From positions 62,001 through 126,000 of IMG/VR virus record IMGVR_UViG_3300029267_005544: a DNA stretch of 64,000 bases. One strand, given 5' to 3'. Below, in pieces: positions 33,743 to 43,200 of this stretch (its first letter is position 1; each line of letters starts with the position of its first letter). The notes below the pieces were generated by a model. It made no database searches and was not told the origin of the DNA. It saw only the letters and a list, made by a program, of their open reading frames with translations. The DNA is from a virus. The position numbers and the translations under genes were made by a program.

Positions 33743-34204
33743 ATGCCGATAAGTCATGAAGAGCAAACCAGGCAGGAGACCAAGGAGCATATTAACAATG
33801 TTCGTATGTTCTTAGACATAATTATGCAGCAGATAATAGCTCGTGCAAAAGACCATGACCGCTCAAAGCTTGAAGAGCCGGAGTTCTCTATCTTCGTGGA
33901 ATATACGCCTAAATTAAAAGGTAGTACTTATGGGAGTGATGAATATAAACAATTTCTTAAAGAAATGAAAGTAGCTCTTGATCATCACTATTCAGCAAAC
34001 AGACATCATCCTGAATGGCATGAAGATGGGATTGATGGAATGAATCTTGTTGACCTTATTGAAATGCTTTGTGATTGGAAAGCTGCATCAATGAGACATG
34101 ATGATGGTGATATAAACAAAAGTATAGAATTAAATATCGAGAGATTTAATTTATCTCCACAGCTTGTAAAAATATTTAAAAATACAGTTAAAATTCTGAA
34201 ATAA
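33743..34204 (+). CDS. DUF5662-like protein
   Basis: 153 residues, with AAAAGGGG before the ATG. Histidine/aspartate-rich sequence: RAKDHDRSKLEEPEF, DHHYSANRHHPEWHEDG, then MNLVDLIEMLCDWKAASMRH and SIELNIERFNLSPQLVKIF. This order resembles the uncharacterised phage/bacterial family DUF5662, whose H and D pattern suggests a metal site. It is the only rightward gene in the 30.7-43.6 kb block and ends one base before the convergent gene. Probably expressed at another time than its neighbours. Confidence 0.65.
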   Translation: MPISHEEQTRQETKEHINNVRMFLDIIMQQIIARAKDHDRSKLEEPEFSIFVEYTPKLKGSTYGSDEYKQFLKEMKVALDHHYSANRHHPEWHEDGIDGMNLVDLIEMLCDWKAASMRHDDGDINKSIELNIERFNLSPQLVKIFKNTVKILK

Positions 34205-35581
34205 TTATACTGATTCAAAATTATCAGTATCTTTTATAATACCAGTAGACGGGGCGTCTTTACCTGTTGATGTAAAGCCGCCTTGTTTTCCAAATTTCTG
34301 TATACCGGCTTGAAAATCAGGAATTATTGCTGGATGTATTGGTGCTGGGCCACCTATTGATGTCACCTGGCACCATTGGGCTTGATATTTATTGAAGAAG
34401 TCCATCCATGCTTTTAAAAGAACTTCCTGCCCATTAACACGGAGACCGTTAAGCGCTGTAATATCAATTCCATTTTTTGGATCCATTACTATTGAATTGT
34501 TTGACTCATCATTGTCGCCATGAGATAATGTTATCTTTCCCTTTGAATGGACTGTAAGGTTGCCATCACTATTTATACTCAAATGGAATGCGTTGAAATT
34601 TGAAGTAGGAATTCCTTTGCCGGCGACTCTTAAATCGAACTCACCTTTATCACTGATTTGAAGTTTAAATCTGTTTCCCATTATTGCCGGAGTTGCGCCT
34701 GGTGATACAGGTACATTTTTCTCATTTACTTTAACATCGTCCACGCGAACATTTATAAATGATTCACCAGGTTCTCCAATTTCAATAGTCGTTCTTGTAT
34801 TATTGAAATTAATAGCTTTTGAAAACAGAACATCTTTTCCTTTATTAACTTCTTCATTATCTATATTCGCACCGACCCATGGATTAAAAGCTCCTTCGCA
34901 TGTAGAAACCCAGTTGTCGGGAGATCGCGTTTGGGTAACAAATCTACGATATAAAACAAGATGGTCTTCATCACTAATCCTGCCGGCTTTATCATTAATA
35001 TCAGAACCAGAGTACATTCCAAAATGCTCCCTGGCAAAATAAAAAGGGGCGTTATGAGATATGATACGATGATAATTCTGCGCAAGACTATGGTTGACGT
35101 TTTCATGAATACCATATCCAAAAGGCTTGAGAATTGAATTAATTGCACCAGAAGTGGCTAGAGTTAGTTGCCCATTGTCGGTAGCTATTACCCCGGCGCC
35201 ACTTTTTTTATTTATAAATCTTATTGCATCAGTTACTTCTGCTGATATAGGATTTTCAACTTTGATATTGGCAAGTGAGCGCTCGTTGAATGTGCCAATG
35301 ATATAATTATTCATCCCGGTAGCAACATCAAGAAATTTATTTTCAGCCCCACCGAAGGTAAAGCAAACCATAACTTTTACACGGTCACCCTGTTTATAAT
35401 CGCCGTCATGCCCGGGTGAATAAATCAAAGCACAATAGATCGGCCCATTAAGCTCTCCAAGAGGAGATTCATATATATCAACCTCATATGTTTCAGTGTT
35501 GGTTAATTTACTGGTAATGACACCACTGCATATGCATGGTACGGGTGTGTAGGAAACAACATCAGTGGGGTTTCCGATCAT
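34205..35581 (-). CDS. Putative baseplate hub/spike protein
   Basis: 458 residues; the start overlaps the previous stop. The N-terminal ~110 residues look like the OB-fold of gp5/gpV/VgrG-type spikes (VDIYESPLGELNGPIYCALI, then DYKQGDRVKVMVCFTFG). The C-terminal part is beta-helix-like (GNLTVHSKGKITLSHGDND, then NGIDITALNGLRVNGQEVLL) and ends in IGGPAPIHPAIIPDF, similar to VgrG-like tips. I infer the membrane-piercing spike or its hub. No lysozyme motif is visible. Confidence 0.5.
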   Translation of the reverse strand: MIGNPTDVVSYTPVPCICSGVITSKLTNTETYEVDIYESPLGELNGPIYCALIYSPGHDGDYKQGDRVKVMVCFTFGGAENKFLDVATGMNNYIIGTFNERSLANIKVENPISAEVTDAIRFINKKSGAGVIATDNGQLTLATSGAINSILKPFGYGIHENVNHSLAQNYHRIISHNAPFYFAREHFGMYSGSDINDKAGRISDEDHLVLYRRFVTQTRSPDNWVSTCEGAFNPWVGANIDNEEVNKGKDVLFSKAINFNNTRTTIEIGEPGESFINVRVDDVKVNEKNVPVSPGATPAIMGNRFKLQISDKGEFDLRVAGKGIPTSNFNAFHLSINSDGNLTVHSKGKITLSHGDNDESNNSIVMDPKNGIDITALNGLRVNGQEVLLKAWMDFFNKYQAQWCQVTSIGGPAPIHPAIIPDFQAGIQKFGKQGGFTSTGKDAPSTGIIKDTDNFESV

Positions 35582-36009
35582 TATTCAACACCTTTTTCTT
35601 CTTTTTTATTTTTAAATGCCTTTGCTCCAAGAGCCCCAATCGCAGCAGCAACAGTTCCACCGGCCGCCGCAATTACCTTTAGTGCCTTAGTACTTATAAT
35701 GGGATTAACATCATAATCGATGCTAAATTTACGCCTCGGATCAGGGCCTCTTGGAGCTTTAGTCTGCATTACACCTTCACCCTTCCAAACTTTGCCCTTA
35801 TCGATAAAATATCTTTTATAACGGGCGGTTGTCCCAATTTTATTTCTATGAAGGGCGTTTAACGCCTTTTGCTTTGGCAGTCCTTTTAAAAGTTGCGAAT
35901 CCACATGGGTATATCCAATTGGGATACCAAAAGCCTTAAGATATTGCCCCTCTTTAGGGTCAACTCTTAAGGCGTACCTCAACCTTCTAAGGGAAAGCTT
36001 TTCAATCAT
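35581..36009 (-). CDS. Basic small protein with C-terminal membrane helix, copy A2
   Basis: 142 residues. The C-terminal AAAGGTVAAAIGALGAKAFK is a predicted membrane segment followed by KKEEKG. It is a paralogue of the 36123-36572 product (shared layout LRRLRYALR, GKTKRY/TARYKRYF, GALGAK-KNKK). The start overlaps the stop of a decayed gene fragment by the ATGA arrangement. Function unknown. Confidence 0.55.
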   Translation of the reverse strand: MIEKLSLRRLRYALRVDPKEGQYLKAFGIPIGYTHVDSQLLKGLPKQKALNALHRNKIGTTARYKRYFIDKGKVWKGEGVMQTKAPRGPDPRRKFSIDYDVNPIISTKALKVIAAAGGTVAAAIGALGAKAFKNKKEEKGVE

Positions 36010-36116
36010 GCTGTCTCCTTGATGAATTTGTGATACCTGCTTATAGCCCCGGCAAGTGTCGGCCTTTTATTATAAGCCCTGTGTGTGTTTGTTACATACG
36101 TAGTCTTGTGGGCTTC
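36006..36116 (-). pseudogene. Remnant of a second copy of the 36572-36877 gene
   Basis: Read on the minus strand it gives TTYVTNTHRAYNKRPTLAGA, ISRYHKFIKETA and a stop. The last ~32 residues of the intact gene at 36572-36877 are the same except for one change (KGTA). Upstream of it are three successive in-frame stops and no start codon. It is the tail of a duplicated gene whose 5' two thirds are lost. Confidence 0.85.
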
Positions 36117-36122
36117 CTATCA

Positions 36123-36572
36123 TTATGAAGCTTCCTTTTCTTTCTTTTTATTTTTTAAAAGCTTTGCACCTAAAGCGCCAATTGCAATAGCGGTGCCAGA
36201 TCCGGCTAAGGCTCTAACAAGTGTTTTAGTTTTCATTATTGGTTTAATATTCATCTGACCCTTCATTGTATACCTTGTGCTCTCAGGAACATACCGAGAT
36301 TCTTTTAATTTTTGCCAAACGCCATCTGCTTTATATATGATTCCTTTATGATTAAAATATTTACTATAACGCTTTGTTTTTCCAAGAGGCTGTTTATAAA
36401 TATCTCTTTGCCTTGGGATACCCGCATAAAACAAAGCGTGCTGATTTTTACCTATTCGTTTGTTTTTAAAAAATGACACAAACTCGCTAGTGCTTTCACC
36501 TGGCAACATTTTATCATATGACCTTAATGGACGCAATGAATAGTCAAATCTTTTGAGAGCAAACTTATTCAT
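36123..36572 (-). CDS. Basic small protein with C-terminal membrane helix, copy A1
   Basis: 149 residues. Starts MNKFALKRFDYSLRPL; has GKTKRYSKYFNHKGIIYKAD and ends with the hydrophobic SGTAIAIGALGAKLLKNKKK. Its start overlaps the stop of 36572-36877 (TAATG). Paralogue of the next gene downstream, the pair having arisen by tandem duplication together with the neighbouring gene. Function unknown. Confidence 0.55.
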   Translation of the reverse strand: MNKFALKRFDYSLRPLRSYDKMLPGESTSEFVSFFKNKRIGKNQHALFYAGIPRQRDIYKQPLGKTKRYSKYFNHKGIIYKADGVWQKLKESRYVPESTRYTMKGQMNIKPIMKTKTLVRALAGSGTAIAIGALGAKLLKNKKKEKEAS

Positions 36573-36877
36573 TATGCAGTACCCTTGATAAATTTATGAT
36601 ACCGGCTTATCGCCCCGGCAAGTGTCGGCCTTTTATTATAAGCACGGTGGGTATTTGTTACATATGTCGTCTGTTTGGTTTTTGGGTTAAACGACTTCCA
36701 CACAGCAGGGGTTTCCTTTCCGTTTGGACCATGATGCCACACGGCCTTCCTCCTCATTACTTCAGCATGTTCTTCTGGAGTAAGTGGAACTTTATATTTC
36801 TGAAGAATTGCAAACGAACTTTTTTTTGCCAATTTTATCATGTGATGAGAGAGCGCCCGCATTATTTCTGGGTTCAT
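36572..36877 (-). CDS. Small basic protein, intact copy of a duplicated gene
   Basis: 101 residues, with AAAGGAT before the ATG. The N-terminus ALSHHMIKLAKKSSFAIL has the K-L-A-K pattern of other late proteins. The C-terminal third is the part found again as the fragment at 36006-36116. It abuts the upstream gene (TAAATG). Function unknown. Confidence 0.55.
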   Translation of the reverse strand: MNPEIMRALSHHMIKLAKKSSFAILQKYKVPLTPEEHAEVMRRKAVWHHGPNGKETPAVWKSFNPKTKQTTYVTNTHRAYNKRPTLAGAISRYHKFIKGTA

Positions 36878-37213
36878 TTATTTAATCCTTTTTGATTTTT
36901 TCGGAGCAACCTTCCCATGTGATTTACATGCTGCAATTTTATTAATTTCATCAATAAAAGCAGCATTGTAAATTTCTTCAATAGAAGATTTTTTTTCCAT
37001 TGAACGCTCTTTTAAAGCAGGGTATTTTTTATACACTTTTGCCCTTACTGTTGATTGTTCTCCAGGAGTTCCATGAGCTGAAACTCTTGCAAGAGCGTTT
37101 CGAGCATGAGCAAGATCATGAATAGGATATCTTTTTTCTTTCGGATACACAAAATTCTTTTTAGCCACATGCTTTCTACCTGTAACAGACAACTCTTTTG
37201 ATAATTTTTCCAT
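36878..37213 (-). CDS. Small phage protein with HARNALARV and AAFIDEINKIA motifs
   Basis: 111 residues, with AAGGAG before the ATG. KRYPIHDLAHARNALARVSA followed by HGTPGEQSTVRAKVYKKYP resembles a small conserved phage family (probably DUF6582). It ends with EEIYNAAFIDEINKIAACKS, the late-protein motif, here near the C-terminus. The two parts seem joined as modules. Lies 18 bases downstream of the polymerase gene. Confidence 0.6.
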   Translation of the reverse strand: MEKLSKELSVTGRKHVAKKNFVYPKEKRYPIHDLAHARNALARVSAHGTPGEQSTVRAKVYKKYPALKERSMEKKSSIEEIYNAAFIDEINKIAACKSHGKVAPKKSKRIK

Positions 37214-37231
37214 ACTAATACTCCTTATATT

Positions 37232-40200
37232 TTACCATGTGTACTCTCCAGTTACATATTGTGGAATCGGATGACCCTTCTCAGGATCTATAGTAGTTTT
37301 CCATCCCTGGGTTGTTCCCTCTTCAAGAACCTTTTTTATCCGGTTGTGAGCAAGGCGCGCAATCCAATCCTCAGAAGCCTGGGCTTTTGCACTTATTCCT
37401 GCTGGAGTTAAAAACGGTTCATGCTTTATTCTATTCTTAAAAACTTTAATTCTCTTATTTCCCTGTTTTGCTAAATCATTCATTATCATACGGCTTATCT
37501 TCTGATGTTTTTTATGGCGACCATAATCCTGGGCGAGATGGTCTCCCTCTGAATTTTCAACGTCTTCTTCCTTTTCGTTATTTTTATTATAATATTCAAC
37601 AGATGATAACTGTGCAACATCGTGAGGAGTATAAGTACTTGAGCCAGGATCTATTATACGTGTTGTATTTGTAATTCCACGAACGATAGTTTCTATATCG
37701 CGTTTATCAAGTTTCCCTTCATTTACATCACTTATCTGTTCTACAAGGAACCTTTGTGTATCTTTCATACCTTTGTATTTAAGTATATCATGGGCGCTTG
37801 GTGTTCCAGTTGATAATTTATCGCCACTTCGAACTTTATCTCCTTTTCTTACAAGAAGATTGTTGTTTGGATCAATATATCTGGTTTCCTCTTTTATTCC
37901 ATTTGAAAGAACAATATCCCACCCACCAATTGGTGATTTGGTAGCAGATTTTATTTTACCATCCATGCTGGCAAGTGTTGCTTTATCTGGAATATTTTTT
38001 GTAAAACGTAGAGTTCTATCGAGAACATCAAATTTTGTTCCAGTTGTTATTTTACCCGCCTCAAGAGCGCCGCCTGTATGAAACGCTTTCATAGCAAGAT
38101 CTAGGGAAGGTTCTGTGAGTGTATGGGCTGATATTACTCCGATATTATCTCCTACATTATGACGTTTTCCTTCATAATCAGTCCCATATGACCAGCTGGA
38201 AAACCCATCACCAGGGCTCGGATCGGTAAGTGGTGATTGAATAAATATCTTTTTTATTTTATGCTGATTAAGTTTATTAATAGTATCACTGGTAATAAGC
38301 TCATTGCGTTTTGCAATAATTTTTCCACCAGTATCTTTTGCGTCTTGAGCAAGATAGCGATTCATTACTGCTTTTTTATCATCAATATTATATTCAAGAC
38401 CTTCATTATCAACGGGATCATCACTATATATCCTTGTATCGTAAATAGAATTCATTAAATCTTTAGTCAACCATCCTGGTTTAAACGATGAAACTGATTT
38501 TTTAATATTTCCACCACGAGCACCATGAGCAGCAGCCCAATAATCAAATGTTCCAAGACCTTCTGAGTAAGACCTTTCAATTGGAATTGGAATAGGTTTA
38601 TCATTTGCATCAGTAACTATCCCAGGCATAAAAGTAATAGCAGCAGTATTTCCTATGTCTCTTCCAGCCCCAGACGCTATACTAATCCCAAGCATTGTTT
38701 TGTCACCAAGTTTCTTTTCAATTATTTTTTGCCCTTTTTCTTTTGCTTGAGCATACGCTTTAATTACACTATTTTCTCTACCAGGAATAATTTTTGATTT
38801 CGCTTCGTTAAGAAGTGGTTTCCTAATCGAATCATCAACGAGTGTGTCAGACACGCCGAGTGTAAATCCATATTGTGTCACATAATCGTTACCAACCTCC
38901 TTAATTTTATCAGCAAGACCAAGAGCAACTTTACCATTATGTTTTTTGGTAATATTATTTATCCAACCCTCTACATTTTTAGAATTGAGCTCTATGTTCC
39001 AATCCTGCATGTCATCAGGTACAACAGAATTTATTTCATGCATTCCAAATGGGGCCTTCTTACCGCCAATATCAACAAAGTCAGCATAGGTAAATTTATT
39101 ATTTTTAAATGCGAATCTTGCCTCATCAAGGTCTTGAAATTTCATACCGGTATCTTTTCCACCCTTGCCTTTTGACACTAACCAGCTACCTGCAACCATA
39201 TCCATCTGAGGAACATTTAATACCGAATCATAACCGGTTTTCAGCATACTTGCAGATGGCTTCATACCCTCAGCTTCTCTGAGCGCTTTTGGTCCAACAG
39301 GGGTATGTATTTGAAAAGTGTCGCCATCAAAATCACCTCCGAAATTTTTACTGACAACAACAGCTGGAACCTCTATTGACCGACCGTCAGTGAGCTTTGG
39401 TTTAAAAGCAGTCATATTCCATCTATGAAGAGTTGGAGCTCTATTCGCTATAATCAGTCTTTCATCTGAAACAACTTGTCTTGCTCGTTTAAATATTGGT
39501 GACTCATCTTTAATATGTTTTTGAGCCTCGAGTGGTTTGTAACCCCAGCTTACCAATTTTTGCATAATGAATGGTTGAAATATCTTACTGGCCATATCTT
39601 TTGGAATGCCAAGTTCATCTCCACCAAGTTGAGGATTAAGTATAATGGTTGATCGACCAACGAGATCTTGTCTACGTTCAAGAACTTTATCCTGAAAAAA
39701 TCCTTCTTTTGTCTGTTTTGTTTTTCCACCATCAATTTGAGTAATGAAGCCTTTTTTATTTTTTACACGATGGAGATAAGATGTAGGCTCTGACAATCCA
39801 GCAACTGCCTTTACATCATTATATAAAGCCCCTCTGATTTCAGCAAGATTAAGATTTTCAATATCAGCATTGCCTATTTCTTTAGTTTGTTTTTTAAGAT
39901 CGTTTAGTGCGTTGTTGGTTCGTGATGTTTGCTGGTATAAATCATTTATATCTGAAAGAATAACAGTATTGTCTGTACCCATAGTTACAACAGGTCGATA
40001 CTTTGACGGTGTAACAAGAACATTTGAAATCATGTAATCAGTCGGTTTCATATTATTTTCTTTAAGTGATTTCAAATACCTTATTTTACGATGAGTCTTA
40101 TTAAGTTCAGATGGATTTGTTATACGTTTTGCTATTTCCTGAGTGTTTGATAATTCTTTATCAACATTAATCCTTCCAAGCAAAAGCTCTACAGCCGGGC

Positions 40201-43200
40201 CTCCTGATATTGAACCCTGTGAACCAGGCTTTACAATTTCTCCTGTTGTTTTATTTACAAATTTTTTACCCACAATTATATCGTTCATCTGGCTAACAGG
40301 AATTCCTATTAGGGCTGCGGCAGCAGGAGCTGTTACAGGATTAAGAACCTTCTCTGAAAGTTTGAAATGAGTATAATGGTCACCAAATAATCCACCAGCT
40401 TTAACAGGATCGAATAACCCTTCTTTCATTGGAGCAAGGTCTTTTTTACGATAAGTAAGATCGGGCCGCTTTATTTCTCCACGAGAACGATCAACTATCT
40501 CTGTATCAGTCATAGGTTTTAAAGTAAATGTTTTACCTTTTTGCTCAACATCAATACCAGCCCCAGCCATCATTGCGAGCATTTTATCCCATACAAATGC
40601 TTTTTTAGGTGGAGGTAGACTCTGACCGGTTTCCATCGCTTTCCAATACTCATCATTTCTCTGGCCTTTAATTTCAAACATCTCCCTTAGATTCTCATTG
40701 GCACCACGGGCAAGCATTGCCGCCATCTCCATCCTGCCGAGATTCTTTCCTCCGGTTTTGCCGCCAGACACAGGCTGCTCATTCGCATCATAGCCGTCTT
40801 TATAACGAGCTGAAAATTTATGATCAACAACGTGCTCGAGTTTTAATATATTGGAAACGCCATTAGCAACAGGGTTGATAAACGGCTTTCCTGTCTCGGG
40901 ATCGATAAGTATATCTTTATCAGATAGTCCTGCTTTTTTAAGATCTGCCATTATTTTTTTGGAATTATCTTTACCAGAGAAGTTCTGTATTACATATTGC
41001 TCACCGGTTTTTGCTGCTATTTTTCCAGCTGCATTTTCAAGAAGCTGAGATGTATTTATTCTATTGGAAACGCCAATCGGATTCATGGTAAGTTCAATGT
41101 GCTCACCAGTCTCAGGATTATATGGCATTTCACTATCAGGAACTATCTTCGAAATAATATGTTTATTGCCATGAAGCCCTGATATCTTGTCAGCAACCTT
41201 GAGTTGTTCATCAGTCTTTACACTTACAACAACGCTATTTCCTGACTTCTCAACATTCGTAACAGTGCCAACAATATCTTTATTCCATTTAAGAGCATTA
41301 TTCGACATGTCTCTTTTTAATTGTTTATCAAGGCGCCCGAGAGCTATGTCATCAGCTGTTGGAGGTTTATGCTCCATATGTGCAATAAGGACATCATCAC
41401 GTTCTACCTTTTGCCCGACTTTTATAACACCATCCTTATCAAGCTTTTTCGATTGGTTTGCATTAAGTTCTTCTGGGTAATACGCTTTAAATTTATCCCT
41501 TGAGAAAACTCCTTTCGCAGAGCGTTTTGTTTTAAAATCATACATATGCTCAGAAGTTAATTTTTTAGCGCCACTTTCCGACATTATTGCCGAATCTTCG
41601 TAATTGTACCCTTTATATGGGAGGTATGCAGTTCTGAGATTAGCCCCTATCGCAACTTGACCATCTTTAGTAAAATTATTATCAGCAAGGAGATTTCCGC
41701 GTTTGACACTATCTCCTTCTTTTACAACCGGCTCATTGTGAAGAAAACTTTCTGAATTCATTGAAAAATTGTTATAAAGTTGTATGCGATGCTTCTCACC
41801 GTTTTTATCAGTTACTGTGATATTATCAGATGTAACTTTTGTAACGGTGCCGTCGACTGGAGATTTTGGTAATGCCATAGACCCGGCAAGTATTTCACTG
41901 ATACTATTACCTTTTTCATCAACTACTTTAAATAATGGTTTATCACGATTTTTTAGAGGCAGCGCCTGCTCCTGCATTTTTGACGCTGTGAGCCCTCTAT
42001 TTCCCTGAATAGAATTAAGAAACGGTATTGAATTTGCAGACGTATCAAACATTCCTACAGGACTTGATATAATAGTATCAACTTTTGATGCTGCAATTTC
42101 AGCCAATTTACCTCTATTGATAACCTTGACTTTTCTCTTTTTTGGTTTCGGCCTATCTTTTGTCAAATCATATTCATCGGGGAATGCCACATTTTTATCC
42201 CACGTATCAGTTGGTTTCAACAATAACTTTTCACCATTTGGAGTAATATGCTTTGCGTATATATCCGTTCCGGCTTTAATGGCATCCATAGTACTATGAA
42301 CAGCAACTCCGATACCTGGCCCCTCCGGAGTATGAAGAGGATCAAAGTAACCTGCTTCACTATTGGATATTTGCCTTGTTTCATTGGTAATAGCATTTGA
42401 TGTTCCTATACCACCTTCACCCATAATGGTATATTTATTACTTTCACCAATAATTGACATAATATTTGTTTGATTTGGAGGGTTTGAGAGCTGACTGTTT
42501 GTGAGTACTCCGACAACGAATGGGTCAAATACCTGTGAACTTATTGATTTATTTATGGTATGATTTTTCTTTAGCTTGTGTTTGATATTATTAGTAATCT
42601 TGCCACTATTTTTAACAAGCTTCTCTCTAATATGATCTTCAACATCAAAAAATGATTTAAAAACAAGAGATTCGCGGTCATCACCATCAAGTTTACCTGA
42701 GTGGATATCAATTATTTTTTTTGAAGCATCGAGAAGAACGTCTTTATTGACATTTTTATACGCTTTGCCGAGAGTTATCTTTGTTGTTTCGGGGTCAAGT
42801 CCAGTTTCAAAAAGTCTGTCATTTATTTCTTTTTTGATAGTTTCTGGTCTCGAGCCTACTGCAGGAGCCCTGCCGAATATTGCCTCATATAATTTATTCT
42901 GATCTCTGGTCTCATGCTTATCATATGCTTTTGCATTGGCTTCATAAACTTGCTCGCCCCATCTTTCAACCAGTTCATTTCTGGTAACACCAACAGCTTT
43001 AAGCGCATTAATTAGAGGAACATTCTTGCTACCATACCCCATAGTGAAAGTCTTTTTTTCAGGGGAAAAATTTATTTTGAAATTATTATTAAAACCCCTA
43101 TCGAAGTCAATTGTTTTATCAACATTGAAAAATGAACTGATTTCTCCATTTGCTTGTTTTTTGGTATATACGCCAGGCTTTAATCTCGACTGTTTAGTAA

